From Apis mellifera (taxonomy: Eukaryota; Arthropoda; Insecta; Hymenoptera; Apidae), in contig NC_037648.1 in NCBI RefSeq assembly GCF_003254395.2, forward strand, positions 9,674,009-9,738,008: DNA of 64,000 nt. The letters run 5' to 3'. Below are positions 37,000 through 49,960 of this stretch, in pieces; the stretch's first letter is position 1, and the number at the start of each line of letters is the position of its first letter. Under the pieces are notes generated by a model. That model was given only the letters and a program-made list of their open reading frames with translations. It searched no databases and was not told where the DNA came from. The translations under genes and the position numbers were made by a program.

Positions 37000-39250
37000 A
37001 AAGCAAATGATGATCCTTTGGGGGAGAGAATTTTTTGAATTAAGTTTGAAAAGGAAGATTTTTGAATATCCTGGTTTGGATTTATCTTATTTTTGATAGA
37101 ATTCTTTATTGTTTTTGATTTATTAAGATAGGAAGGAATATTTGATTAAAATCCTCTTCTAAATAATACTTTTGCTTCGTTTCGCAACGTCGCGTTTTTG
37201 TTCCAAGCTTTTAACCAATTAATGTTTAGAAGACGCGGAGAGATGATTCAATAATTTTCCACGGTTTAAAACTTGCTCCGCATCCTTCGTTTCTCCGCAT
37301 CCGCGCTTTTCCCAAAGCTTTTTTAATTTTCGCAAAAATTAATTTTCCTTCTCGGCGAAACGCGGGCCACGAGAATTAATTGTTAACGGGTTAATATGGA
37401 AAGCACGAACATCCTTTATTACACTCGCGTTTCCACGAGAAATCAGGGAAACTGGATGGAAAAGAAACTATCCTCCCGTTGATTCGTGTTAATTCGAGCG
37501 TACGTCTTTTCCAATTAAACGTTCGGCTCGAATCGGTGTAAAGTTTTAAAGAGAATTAAAAAGAAGAAAAAAAAAATTGACAATTTCGAAGGTAGCCCGG
37601 CATGAGAAACTACGTAACGAATAAAACGCGTTTATTAATAACTCGTTAACGGAATATAGCGGGCATTATTATTAGTTTAAACGAGTTTCGTTATGAAACA
37701 AGCGACGCGTGGGCGGTTCCTTTTCCGCCGAGCATCATGCCGTGCGAACGATAAAACTTTGAAATTGCGTGCATCGCGAATTAAATCGCAATGACACGCA
37801 TCTGGCGCGGTAGTTTATAATTAAAAAAGGAAATTGTCCGCTCGAGATGTATCGTTTTCTAATTTCTCTAATTAATTTTCTGAACGTTCGACAATGGCAC
37901 GCTTTGTTCCATTAAAAATCGAAGAGAATTTCCCTCGACGACACAATTTCGTTTTCTGAAAAGTCTTCATCAATTACCAAACGATTTTATACGATTCTTA
38001 CATTCTCTGTATCGATATTCAATCGAAATGATTGAAGTAATTAATTTAATCATTATTATCAAAAACATAATTCTTATTATACGTCGAGTTTTCGAAACTC
38101 AATCTCGAAGGAAGGAGAAAAAATAAGAAGAAGAAATATTTCCACGCTCCAATTTCTCCCTTCATTCAACAACTTCATTCCCTAGATCCCCCTAAACCGC
38201 ATACGTGGGTTACGCAACTGGATCTCTGGAGCAAGAAAAGGAGGCCTATCGACCAGCCTCGTCGTGATCAAAATTGTCGATTAATCAAGGAGAAGGGAGA
38301 GGGTTCTGGATCATAAAAGTGATCTTCCTTCCCCTAACTCGTGTGGCCATTCGACGTGTAAACGTACCCGAGAGAAACGTATCCAATGAATCTCGCGCCA
38401 CAGTTTCGAGTTTCCATGGGGGATTAAACGTGGGTTTTTTTAATTGGGCAGCAATTTCGCTTGTTCCGAATTATTCGATCGTTAATCGAGGGAAATTCCA
38501 AGGAAAATTAATCTCTCATTTATTAATTTTCATGGATAAGATATATAATATACTTCAATCTCTGATTTATTCATTCTCTCGAAATTTTTAAGAAAATATT
38601 TCCATTTGATATTTAACTATGTTTTTATCCATCTCCTTCGTCATCAAAAAAATGTAGTCTCGAAAGGGTGTTTAATTTAAAGTTTGTATCTTTCGAAGGG
38701 AAAATAATTTTTCTTTCCTCCCCTTTTCATTCACCCTCCTTGACGAGTATCGTCACGATAGCCGTGGTGGCGTAAATTATCGCTTTCTTCTTTGGATAAG
38801 TGAAGGTGCTTTGAGGCCGTAAGTCGAATCCCCTCTCTCTTCCCGTCCGATGTAATTTGCAGTTCTTAAGCGCGTTTAATACGCTTTGCGAAGTTTCCTC
38901 GCGGGGGCGAGGAGGCTGTCTAAGTGCTCGCTCGGGCAAAAAGGATTCTCCTTGACGGATTATTACAGGATGTACGAACGATCCCCCACCACCCTGTCGT
39001 GTATTCGTCGATCGTTCGCTTCGTGATGATTGGGTGGAATATTAATCGCGTATCGAATTGAAAAAGATACGCGAGAGGAAGATTAAAGAAGAGAGAAGTG
39101 ATCGAAGAAAGAATTGACGTGTCGAGTTCCTCGTTCTTTGGAATCTCATTTCAACGAGGAGATAATTTTTCTCGAAGAAATGATTTCATTTCTTACTAAT
39201 TGCTGTTTCACAAATGTTTTTCGAGTATTTGTCGGTTAAATTTTTGTGTA
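37000..39250. other. Non-coding stretch
   Basis: Ordinary A+T-rich, TCGA-rich DNA. Nothing beyond short frames was seen. Confidence 0.6.
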
Positions 39251-39268
39251 ATTTTTTTGTTTTTCTAG

Positions 39269-39417
39269 AAAAGGAGGAAGCTTTGGAACAATTAGTTTTG
39301 TTATACAAATTTCTATCTCGAATTTCTTTCGAATCGATTCGAATAGAAAAACAGAAAGAAAGGAAGGAAGAAAATTCCAATCTACTCCCGTTTCCTCAAC
39401 TATTTCCAACCCCCTAA
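39269..39417 (+). CDS. Candidate terminal exon after a strong acceptor
   Basis: A pyrimidine tract and TAG (TTTTTTTGTTTTTCTAG) end at 39268. The frame that follows encodes KEEALEQLVLLYKFLSRISF and then a Glu/Lys-rich and Pro-rich tail, stopping at TAA 39415-39417. The first part could form an amphipathic helix. The acceptor match is good, but such T-tracts ending in AG are common in A+T-rich introns. No upstream partner exon was identified. Confidence 0.15.
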
Positions 39418-39419
39418 TC

Positions 39420-42400
39420 TAAAATCTCCTCTTTCACCCTCCACTTCCCTGCGACGCTTTTTCACCTGTGAAGTGGCAAATAAAAAAAAAGGGACCATAA
39501 GTCACGAAAGTAGATTTATCGACGCTCGTTAACCACTCCTCGAACCGATCCTAGAAACGATGGAACCATCGTCGATCTCCGTCCCCTCGATCAGAAAGAG
39601 CCGACGACTTGAACTTCAGATAACAAACGATTCTTTCACTCCATCTATATCGATCTCTAAACGAACGAATCCTTATCCAAGATCAATAACATTTATAAAT
39701 AAGAATCTCATTTAGAAATAAAAAATCTCTGTTACTAAATTTTCTCGAGGATAAAAAAGATCCCAAAATTATTTATCTTTATCGAACTTATTCGAGTCTT
39801 GATTAAGATAAAAATTCTCAGCTCGCTGGAATATCAATGACGCAAACCCACGACGAGGAAACGTATTTTCGAGACGGAGAGTGGAGAGGGAGGAGTTGCA
39901 GTGTGGGTGGAAGCTAGCTACCATTTTCAGAACAAAAGGACAAAGAGAAAGAGAGAGAGATCCGCGACACAGAAAGGATCGATTAAGTCGAGTGGATTCT
40001 GCCGGCAGTTAACGAACGGGAACCTTCTATCCTGGAGGGAACAAGAGAGGGCCAATCGAAGCCTTCTTCAACGCGAATTCTTCTCTTGCTACTTTCTTTT
40101 TCTTTTCTTTCCCCTCTTCTTTCCTTCTCCTCTTTTTCTCTTTCGCGTGGCGATCATCGATAAAAATTTCATCCTCCTTCGGAGAGGAGAGAAGAGTTGT
40201 GTCGCGACAGAAAAGAAGGAGAAAGTTGAGGGGAGGATTATTTGACGGAAGAGCGTATGTACGATGATAGGGCAACCAATTAACACAAGGAGGAGAATGA
40301 TTCCTAATCGATTCTTTTCTTCCTGTCTCGGTTGGGAAAGAAACGCGATTGTTTCCCAGGGATTTGCTAATTAGGGGATGGGAGGCGACGCCTCTCGAAT
40401 CGGTTTTCCTTTCGAGCGAACATCGATTAAAGGATAGAGAGAGAGAAAAAGAAGAAGAAGAAGAAAGTTTCTTTTCTTCAGAATCTCCTCTCCTTTGGAA
40501 CGGAATCGATGAAAAATATCATCTGCCTCGAAAGGCACGTATACGTATAATATTTATCCTTGTATACCCGAATATAACGAAATCGTGAATTCTCGAATAA
40601 TCGAGGGGAGGATTTGTCCTCGCGTGTTCTATCTTTCTACAACCTTCTTTCTTGATAATGAAAAAAAAAAAAAGGGGAGAGGCTGATCTCGGTGAGTCGG
40701 TGTCGCGTCACGTATTTCGTGTTTACAACGAGTTATCTGGATTGTGGAAAAATCTGGAGAAGATTTTGATTCCGGAATCGCGGAGTTTGTGGATGGATTT
40801 TTCGAGGCGACGTGACTTCTCCGTGACTTTTCGGACTTTCGAAACTTCTTCACTCCCCTATAATAGCGTTTTTTGAATCTGAACGAATAATTACTTTTGT
40901 AAGAATTAAAATTTTTCAATATACAGTTAATTAATTTAATCATTTCAGAATTCGGTATAATAAAGAAAATAAGATTTTTCCAGTCGATAGTCAACGATTT
41001 TATCCGATTTTTCTATTTTTTGCAAACCCCTAAGAAGCTCCACCACAAAAATAAAAAATATTATCTGCAATATCACCAAACAAATACCTTGCAATTTCTC
41101 ACATTTCTTCGATACAAGCTCCAACGAGTTTTCTCAAAAAAAAATAAAGAAAGGAAACGTAATTGCCACGATTTCCCTTTCTTCCATTTGATTTCCACAA
41201 AGGTCCACGCGCAATACGATCCGATTCGAATGATACACTCGTGCCGAAAGGTGTCCACCTTCCTCCCTTGTTCTTTCTACGAGCACGAATACGCGTGATT
41301 CCACGAATCCGTCGCAAATTGAGGGGCTACTCACGGCGGAAACGGGAATTTTCAAATTGCTACCCGCAACTCCCTTCACGATTATTTCCTCGGTTTGGTT
41401 GGTATGGGGCGAAGCCACGCATACTTGTCGGTTTAGCAGTCGAAAGGACGCCAGATCGAAGGTTGTAATAAAAATCGAGGGGAAGAATATCGAGTGTACT
41501 GTGTCATTCGTATTTCTTCTTTCGCGTATTAAACCGATTGCTTAACAATCGCTTATGCAAATCCGATTGTTATTGCTCGATTTGAAGAAGGTGTTCTTTC
41601 TTCTTTCTTTGAGAAAGAAAAGAAAAAGATGAAATGAAATCGGCTACGTGGTTTCCTTTAAATGTTAAATGGGTTTGTAGATTAATCCATTTCGTGGATG
41701 ATTTTTCTTTGAATTCTTGTATTTTTGACAAACGTCTTTTGAGAAAAAAATTGGCAAAAAGATTTTTCCTATCTATCTTTGGAATCTTTGTGTGTGTTTC
41801 ATTTTAAATTATACGTTTTAGATGTATTTTTTTTTTTTTTTATCCGTTCCATCTGTTTCCGTAATAAGTACGAAGGAACGAATTCAGAGAAAGAGAGAGA
41901 AAAAACAGATGGAATGTGAGGATTACGATGAGGAACGAAATCATCAGCTCTTCTTCCTCATTATAATTTCATTTATTCGTCGTAATAATAACAATTACAT
42001 CCGAATTGTTATTTAAAATCGGGGGAACGGGAAGAGAAATTGAAATTTATGATTCGCTTACACGTTAATCGAACATGGTCGAAATGTTAAATCGATGGTT
42101 ATGGTAATTATTATAATTCGATTATATAAAAAAAAAAGGAAAATTTTTTTTTCCCACCGATCGATGTTTCCGTATCGAATAATTAATTTAAAACGCGTTG
42201 CCGCGTTTTTATTTTTCATCTGTAGAACCAATATTTTAATTCATTTTGCTGACTGTATATACATATATATTTATCTTATATTTTTGTGTACGAAAAAATA
42301 TTTTTTTTATACCGTTCAAATTGGTATACAATAATTTATTCGTACATTTTTGAATTCGAGCAAAAACGTAAATAATTAAAGTACGTAAACGGTATAAAAT

Positions 42401-43700
42401 TTTCTACGACTTTTTTCCACGAATTTTATATCGTAATGATATTAATTTGAAAAGAGATACGATTATTAAACACTTGTATTTATTATTTGTAATTTCGTAA
42501 ACTAAAAATTGAATATATTTATATATATTTTTTTTTGATATTTTTAAAAATTTAATCATTTCACAAATAACTCCTGTACCTACTGTATTATTATTTTAAT
42601 TTATATCGTATTTATATCATTATTGATATTATCATCATATATTTTTATTCGTTATAATTTATAATTTCACGAATTAAAATTAAATTATATATATTTTCCG
42701 ATTTTAAAATTATTTCATCGTTTCAAAATTTCATAAATACCAAGTATCCCCGATTTTATTTTAATTTAATTTTCCATTTATCATAACCTGATATTATTCC
42801 ATTTTATCTCTATCCATATCGACTATATTTTCAATAATCGAAATGATCGTTAATTGAAACGGGTCTATCCTTCCATCGATTAACAGATCAAAAAAAAAAA
42901 AGGAAAAAATATCTTAGCATCGAGAAAACAACAATACTGCATATATAAACCACCATCGAATCAAACTATTAAAAATGTTTCTTTTTATATTTTATTCTCT
43001 ATTTCAAACACGCACGCGAACGCACACGAAAATAGAAACAAAGATATACTCTACAAATTGTTCTCGAATTGCTCTCGTTTATTCCATCCCCTTCGTTTTT
43101 TTTTTTTTTTGTTTTCCATTTCTAGATGGCAACATACACCGCGGTCGAGGGGATGAAACGGGGAATTCAATTGAGACGGAAAAGGGGTGGAAAAAAAAGA
43201 GAAGGGAGGGGGATAAAAGGCCGAGGAGAAAGATAAAGCCGCGAAATTTTAACGACACCGTCGACGCAGGTTGGAAATTTCCCTTGTTTCGATAAATAAA
43301 ATCTTTTATCGAGGTCGTTTCTATTGGATAGGCCGAAAACCGCGTAAACGATTTTAATTTTTCCAAGCGTTTTTGTTTTTTTTTTCTATACGCACGTCGA
43401 ACCATAATTCGTGCGCTCTCCCTCCTTTTTTTTTCCCTATTCCTCGTTGCATTGTTATTTTTTTTTTCTCCTATTTTTTTTTGTTTTTTAGGCGTACAAT
43501 TTTAATTTCGAGTAAACGTGGACACGATCAAAATGAAATTGCGTTACGAATGAATATGTGCGCTAGGTCATCGAACGGGGGAGGGGAGGAAAAATTGGAG
43601 AGAAACGCGCAGAATGGATTTTTTTTTTTTTTTTTTTTTAGGAAGAGATTAAGTTAATACTCCTTTAATCCTCTCGTAATACTCGTTTTGTTCGTTTTTC
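39420..43700. other. Non-coding stretch, very A+T-rich at its centre
   Basis: 42290-42870 is one of the most A+T-rich parts of the window. Long T-tracts ending in TAG occur at 43095-43125 and 43470-43491 and look like splice acceptors. The first is followed by an ATG (43126) with a 36-codon Lys/Arg/Gly-rich frame that I do not consider supported. Confidence 0.5.
43619..43639. repeat. Poly-T tract (21 T)
   Basis: One of several long homopolymers between 43090 and 43640. The others are near 43099, 43379, 43459 and 43473. Confidence 0.95.
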
Positions 43701-45890
43701 CCATTGTTTTCTATTGGAGGAACGAACACGAATATCATTCTCTTTCGATAATTAACACACGCGAGTCTTGCGTTATTTTTGGAAAAATATTTCTGACAAA
43801 CTTTCCATCGTAGATTATCGATCCGACAGATTGCATATCGTATTGTATTTCATCTCTCTACTTGCTGCTGTTTGCAACAATCGCTACGAGGCAAAAAAAA
43901 AAAAAAAAGATCTCGAAACGAGGGATCGAACAGGCGCAAGGACATATCCCTCTCCCTCCCTGTTTCGAGCCACAAAGAAAATACGCTTAAACACGCCTGT
44001 CATCATCATCGTCCTCATCCACACACAACGTGGCTATTATCATCATTACGCGTTGCATCCTACGCTTTCGAGGGCCTCGAAAAACACGCACACGACGCAA
44101 CCTTCCTCCCTTTCATATCCCAACCATCCCTCTCCTGCCTCTCCCCTTCCCTCTCCCTTCCCGCGGAAATTTCTCGCGGCAGGAGAGGAAGAAAGTCGGG
44201 CAATTTGCGCGACACGGCCGTCGAGAAGAAGGAAACCGCGTGAAAAAAAGAAGAAGAAGAAGAAGAACGGTTTCCAAGCGGGGACAAAGGGGACAAGAGA
44301 GCGTTTCCGTTGCTCGGAATATGCGAATGGGTTAAGTTGGCCGTTTCGTTGGAGCGCGAGATTGGGTTGATAGCCTCGAGGCCATCCACGTTTCCATCCT
44401 TCTTCTCGCCCCGTGTACACACACGCCTCGCTCGCTTTTCGAGATAGCCGAGCGTTCCGGAGATAGCGATGGGAACGAGGATCGATCCCTCGATCGTACA
44501 ATTCGCGTGGTACACAATTGGCGAACGTTAATGCAGCGGCGATTCCATGGATTAATTATGACGATCAGAGAGAAGAATGGGGATAGGCAGTTGGATCGAT
44601 GAACGAAGAGAGAGAGAGAGAGAGTTTTTGTGTCCTCGAATTGGGCGAATTGGTCAGGATTCCGGGGAGAATTTCGAGGGTGTTTTGTTCGAAGGGTGTT
44701 TCGAGTGGATTGAAGGTTATTAGGGAATGGTTATAAATTGATTCGCGTTGAGGTAGGGCTGAATAATTTTTTTTTATAAAGAGTTAGTCGTTTTGTAATG
44801 ATGAATATTGTTGAAGAATCGTTGTTGCTTTATTAAAATTGTTGCTAATTGTGAAAAAAGATGTTCAAAAAGCTGGATAGTTTCGTGATCGATTACTCTC
44901 TTAACCGTTTCTCAGTAAAATTCACGCATGATCGGATAGAGCATGATCCTCGACCAATTAAAAACAAGGTATAATTTCTTCGTTAAACACTAAACCAACC
45001 TCCACCCCGGTCTTCCTCTCAGTCAATCGAATCTCCTCAACAGAACAAACTACTTGAACCCGGTATACACTCGAGCATACCGAGAGAGCATCCTCCAGAA
45101 GAATCCATCACCACCCATCATCTACTCTTAATCATCTCTTCCACTCTCTCTTTTTCTGTGTCACTTCCGCGAAAAATCCATCGCAAATCACGATCCCCAA
45201 TCGTTCCTCATCCCTCCAAATCCCTTCTAAAACCGTCCAACTCTTAATCAAACCTCTTAATACCATCAGAATCCTTCAAACAAGGCGAAATTTAAGTCAG
45301 GCTTACTTTCATCGCTACGCATGAACGATCTGATCGAGATCATAGAGTAGTGATGGGATGAAGCGTATCGCGAGTAGACTTGAACGGATCTTTAATAACT
45401 ATATCTTGAGAGAAAAAATAGGAAGCGTTTTCAATCTCTATGAAAATTGCAAAAACGAAGAAAGAGCAACTATTTTCATCTTGTTGCAAATAATAATACT
45501 ATCTTTCCTTTTTTCCACGTAGAATTTTTGTCATTTTCTCGTTGAGATTCGAAGAAGTTTTTTTCGGAAGATTATACATCTATAATAATATTTCTCGTAC
45601 AAAAATTTTTACAAAGTACACAAACCCATCGCTACAAAGATGACAAGCAAGGAAAGATCGCGGGGCAGGCACGCACAAGCCAGCCAGCCAGCCGCTGTGA
45701 AAGGAGAAGAGGGGGGTGACGAGCGCAACGGTGCAGCACACGGGTGCAGGTGCATCGAGCCGGTCGCTCGACGTTCGCGTGGCGAGCAAAAGGGACAGCC
45801 TGGATCTTTATTCTCACAGTTGAACGAGGATGCCAAGTCTGGGAGAAGAAGAGGGGGGGAGAGAGACCGGTTTTGTCCGCCGCCAACATC

Positions 45891-45912
45891 CCTCTCTCTC
45901 TCTCTCTCTCTC
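45891..45912. repeat. (CT)n microsatellite
   Basis: Eleven CT units, the first of three CT/GA tracts within 300 bases. The others are at 45994-46009 and 46151-46180. Confidence 0.95.
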
Positions 45913-46150
45913 CTTCTCTCCTCCACTTATCCGTGTCCGTTTCTTTCGCTGGCAAAGCCTCGAAAACCGCGACAGCCTCTTTCTATCCCCTCCTCTCTCT
46001 CTCTCTCTCCGATTCCACGCTTTTCCCGCCGGCTCTGAGCTCCTTTTCGCCCGTGAGCCGCGCTGTCGTCCTTTATGTCTGGCCTCCGTGTGTATCTTGA
46101 TCGTTGGGCCCCTCTCTCTTTTGTACCTCGCGTTGCCAGACGTGAAGAAG

Positions 46151-46180
46151 GAGAGGAGAGAGAGAGAGAGAGAGAGAGAG
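46151..46180. repeat. (GA)n microsatellite
   Basis: About fourteen GA units, opposite in strand to the CT tracts just upstream. Confidence 0.95.
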
Positions 46181-46499
46181 GGACGCGTGGTCAACCCGCG
46201 AGAGATCCCTTTCAAAGCAGCGTTTCAACGATCGTGGTAGTTTTCACGGACGCGCGTTTTTCAGAGGAAACGAGTTCCATAGACGCGTCTCGTCGAGTTA
46301 GGACGGATGAATCTTGATGGTTGCGCACGAGATTGGAATGGATTTCGAAGAGGATTCGCGTGGAATGGTCGAGCGTATTGTTTATGGGTTTGGTACTGCG
46401 CGGTGAATAAAGTGTTTGGAAAGTCGTGGGATGTTGAAATATAGAGGAGCGGATCTCCTCTTGCAAATGGACTCTGCGTTTTCAATACCGAGATAATAA

Positions 46500-48480
46500 T
46501 ACTTTCGTTTCTATATACAAGATAAGATGATTAAAAGAAGTACCACTAAACAAATTCTATAGTTCTAAAGTCTTATGATCTGAAGTTTAGAATTTAGAGT
46601 CTGGAGGTAAGGCCCAAGATCTGTATCCCAGAACTTAAATAAATCCTAAGCCCCAAAATTTGGGTCCAATATTTTAATATAGATATATATATTTAAGGAA
46701 ACTGAAATAACTTGAAAGAATGATACATCTATCAACGAATTGAAGTATGTACTCCAATTCTCAGAAATATCAGGGAACATGATAATGACAAATTTTTATA
46801 TAAATATAATTGTTATTAATCATCTTTAAACTATTTTTTTCCAATCTCGTATAATTCTATCCTCTTATTCGTTCTATAATATAATGTTATAATTTCTTTT
46901 CACATGTTATAATCATTGATTATGAAAATTGACAGGTATTATATAATATAATTATATTTAGAAACCTAGTACAGACTAGGTATTTCAATACGGTATTCAA
47001 GCTTTAACTAAACACAAATTGATATAACGTTCAAAGCTAAAACATTAAATATACATAAGGCTTTCGATCATATTTACATAATAATTAATCCGGTCGAAAC
47101 GCATTGAATTAACGTAACGTGTAATTAAATAACTTTTGTATCCTATACTTTTTTTAGAAAAATTTAATACCGATGAAAATGATGCATCTGCCAATACCGA
47201 AAAAGAAAAAAGAAAAAAATTCCCAAATTTCATTCAACTTCTGGGGATATTGATATCACTCTCTGCTAATAAAATTCCAACGTTGAAACATTCTATCGAA
47301 AAGAGATACCCGACGTAACGGAAAAATTCTAACCCTTTCGTCGTTATTTCGCCAATATTTCCACGAATCGAGCATCATCTCGTTACGAATTTTATCCGAG
47401 TGGAGTGGATAAACGTTCGATTAAGAACGTTCGTTTAAAAAATGTAACTTTGGTTTGAAAGTGAACGCGCGAGTCGCATCGATTCATGGTTGCTCGAACG
47501 AATTTCGAGAAATTCGTTGAATAAGTGAAAAAGCGGATAGGATAATCGGAGGTTAAGAGTCGTAGAGACACGTTCTCCACTGTGGGAAACTTAGTATCGA
47601 GTCGTCGAGGTATTTTATAACGTTTTAAGTTCCACGAATCCACTTTCCACTTCCAACGTTTTCCACTTCCTTCCTTCGTTCCGTTCACTTTCCGCGAGCT
47701 TGTAGAGAAAACAGGTGGAGAGTTGGGGATCAAGTGTCTCCTTTTTCCAAGAACAGATTTTTCAAGACAGAGGGGGCATATAACTTGGCTGATCTCGAGA
47801 GAGCATCCTTCGATGAATTATCGATCACTCGTCTTTCAATCTTGCCTCCATTCGAGTTCGAAATTACGAATCGATCTTATATAATAAAAATTTCATATTA
47901 TTTATTCAATTTGTCTTATCCAAATTGGTGTAAATAAATTTTCAATATATTCTTCTATTTATTAATTATTATTTGACCAGACAAAATTGTAAACGAGAAA
48001 TATTGATATTCAGTCAATTTCTTTCGAATTTTTCTTTTTTTTTTGTTTCGATCTTATTCCATTCTGGTAAAAAAAACTCGTTTGAAGAAACAATGTATTC
48101 CATTCGCAGCACGTAGAGATAACTGCTTACGCGCCCATAATGCCAACGTTCGTTTCTTTTTATTGGTAAGAGACCATAGAGCAGAGAAGGTGACTGTACT
48201 CTCTACATAACGAGCGCAATACTTACACAACCGAGCCACGAGTGTATTCCTATTTCGTGCTTCAATTTAGAGTTGGTTCAATGTTTCCGAGAATTCAATT
48301 AAATAATACTTTGCCCAAAATAAATGGGATAATCGGTGTCCAAGAATTTCCACCCTCCCCCTCGAAATAATTATCATTTCGATAATACCGAATATTAATC
48401 TTAAATTCGACAATTACAACTCGAAATTGATATTTATAATTTTTCCATAAATTTATTTATCCCAGCGCTCTATTGTCTCA
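46500..48480. other. Non-coding A+T-rich stretch
   Basis: No recognisable gene or repeat. A TTG|GTAAGA donor-like site lies near 48167 without a supporting frame. Confidence 0.55.
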
Positions 48481-48503
48481 TTCCATTCCCAAGACAAGAG
48501 TCA

Positions 48504-48868
48504 TTTCACGTGAAATAATAATCCCAACTTTTGCCTTTTAACTTGCATTACGAACACGATTCGGGGACGAATCTGTACAATGGCGAAAGCCTCGAGGATC
48601 CTAAATTCGGGTCCCCTTGTAAACAATTGAACGGGTGGCCCGGAGATCTCGAGTTTCCAAGTTGAGCGAGCAATCGTCGTGAGAGACGTACCTTGAAACT
48701 GGCTATGATACCCACCCTGTGCTCGCGACTTTTCCTCCAACGCCATCCACTTGTCAACCACGTCTCCAACTTCAGAAATTCGCCGCCTTGTTACGTTTAT
48801 ATTACTTACGTATATCTTGCAATATTGGGAGGAGTAGAAGAAACTTGTTTCGTAACAAATGGGGAAAA
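48504..48868 (-). CDS. Candidate coding region with a strong donor, unknown product
   Basis: The - strand is open for about 122 codons before the TGA at 48501-48503. The middle reads GDVVDKWMALEEKSRAQGGY and is followed by HSQFQ at an excellent donor, CAG TTT CAA G|GTACGT (near 48691). That suggests an exon ending there rather than the full open frame. Upstream, a pyrimidine stretch (TTTCTTCTACTCCTCCC) precedes weak AAG acceptors. The peptide after the donor (for example GPPVQLFTRGPEFRILEAF) also looks protein-like, so splicing is uncertain. No family is recognised. Confidence 0.15.
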
Positions 48869-48932
48869 ATTTTTACCAATTTTTAACGCGAATGTATCCT
48901 TTTATCCAACGAATTAAATACTTTCGAATCGA

Positions 48933-48935
48933 TAT

Positions 48936-48967
<32 letters not shown>
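48933..48967. repeat. (TTTA)n microsatellite
   Basis: About eight tandem TTTA units. Confidence 0.97.
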
Positions 48968-49903
48968 TATTTTTTCATCCGCTTGTAAAAAAAAAATATA
49001 TGCATCGAATATATTTTTAAAATATTACTTTTCTGGAATAATATGAATATATATATGTATATGAATAAAAAAAACGTATTAAAATTTTAATCTCCGCGAT
49101 ACGAACGGGTCATACTACATACTAATATTAATTAAACAATATGTATCTCTTTTGACACGTGTGCGATGTGTACGGAAAAAAAAAAAAAAAAAAGGAGGAG
49201 GAACGTGTAAAAAATAAACAAAAGTATAGAAAAGATAAAAAAACAAACATACGCGTGAAAAAAGATTGATAACCCGATTTATATCCCTGTCAAAATTGGA
49301 AACCCTGTCGTTTTTTTTCTTTTTTTTTTTTTTTTTACTTCTTTCACTCCCCCCATTATATCGATGCAACGAACAATCTTCTCATCGAATCGAAACTCTT
49401 CTCTCGAACGATAAATATATACTCGCAATAAACCGTGAAAAATCCGTACATATTTTCGTTAAAAAAAAAAAAAGAAAGGAAGGAATCGTAATGGAATTTC
49501 GCGATCAAATCGTAATGCGTTTTTCCAATCAAGCGAAGGAGGTGGACACACTTACGTGGAAACATCCATTAACGGTGGCAAGGAACGATTTGCAGAGTTG
49601 CAGACTGATCGAGCGCTCCGCAACTTTGAGAAACTATGATTTCGGCTAGATTGTTTTCGCCATTCTTTCCCTTCCAAACGTTGGAGGGAAACAGATCGTG
49701 AATAACTTGAAACGCGATTGGGCGGGGAGAACGAAGTTTGTGCGCGAGTTTAAAGGAAGAGGAAATTATTTCGAAGAATGTTTGTTGTTTGTTTTTGTTG
49801 TAAATTTGTTGTTATAAATTTATTCGCGATCCCTTCTCAGAGAAGATGAAGGATTTGCGGGCAGAGATAAAATGTGTTTCGTTTATGAATAAATCGAAAT
49901 AAA

Positions 49904-49960
49904 TCAGGTTGGTCGAAAAGATTTCTTTCACTCTTGTTGCAAATCTAATATTTGCAACGA
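49904..49960 (+). mobile_element. Possible mariner-like terminal end (remnant)
   Basis: AGGTTGGTCGAAAAG at 49906-49920 resembles the outer end of some mariner-family inverted terminal repeats, from memory of the family. A short perfect hairpin with 9-bp arms (GTTGCAAAT/ATTTGCAAC) follows at 49936-49958. No matching inverted end and no transposase frame were found nearby, so this is at best a solo end. Confidence 0.22.

Larger units (their letters stand above)
43880..46260. other. GC-richer block with clustered CT/GA tracts
   Basis: Two segments (43900-44500 and 45640-46250) are rich in CG, CCTCT and GA/CT repeats and open in many frames on both strands (up to 200 codons). The frames are dominated by Ser/Arg/Pro and Lys runs and shift with the repeats, so they are treated as chance. 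The composition would fit a promoter or 5' region, but no core promoter can be shown. Confidence 0.35.

Noticed and set aside
42400..42870. Very A+T-rich stretch considered as another mitochondrial insert
   Set aside because: No mitochondrial gene reads through in any frame and no tRNA- or rRNA-like sequence was recognised.
43768..44370. 200-codon open frame on the plus strand
   Set aside because: It starts at a non-ATG codon and depends on two poly-A/AAG tracts for Lys runs. Opposite strand frames of 151 codons overlap. No motif.
45609..46240. Several 105-136-codon frames on both strands
   Set aside because: They consist of Ser-Leu and Arg-Glu runs encoded by CT/GA microsatellites.
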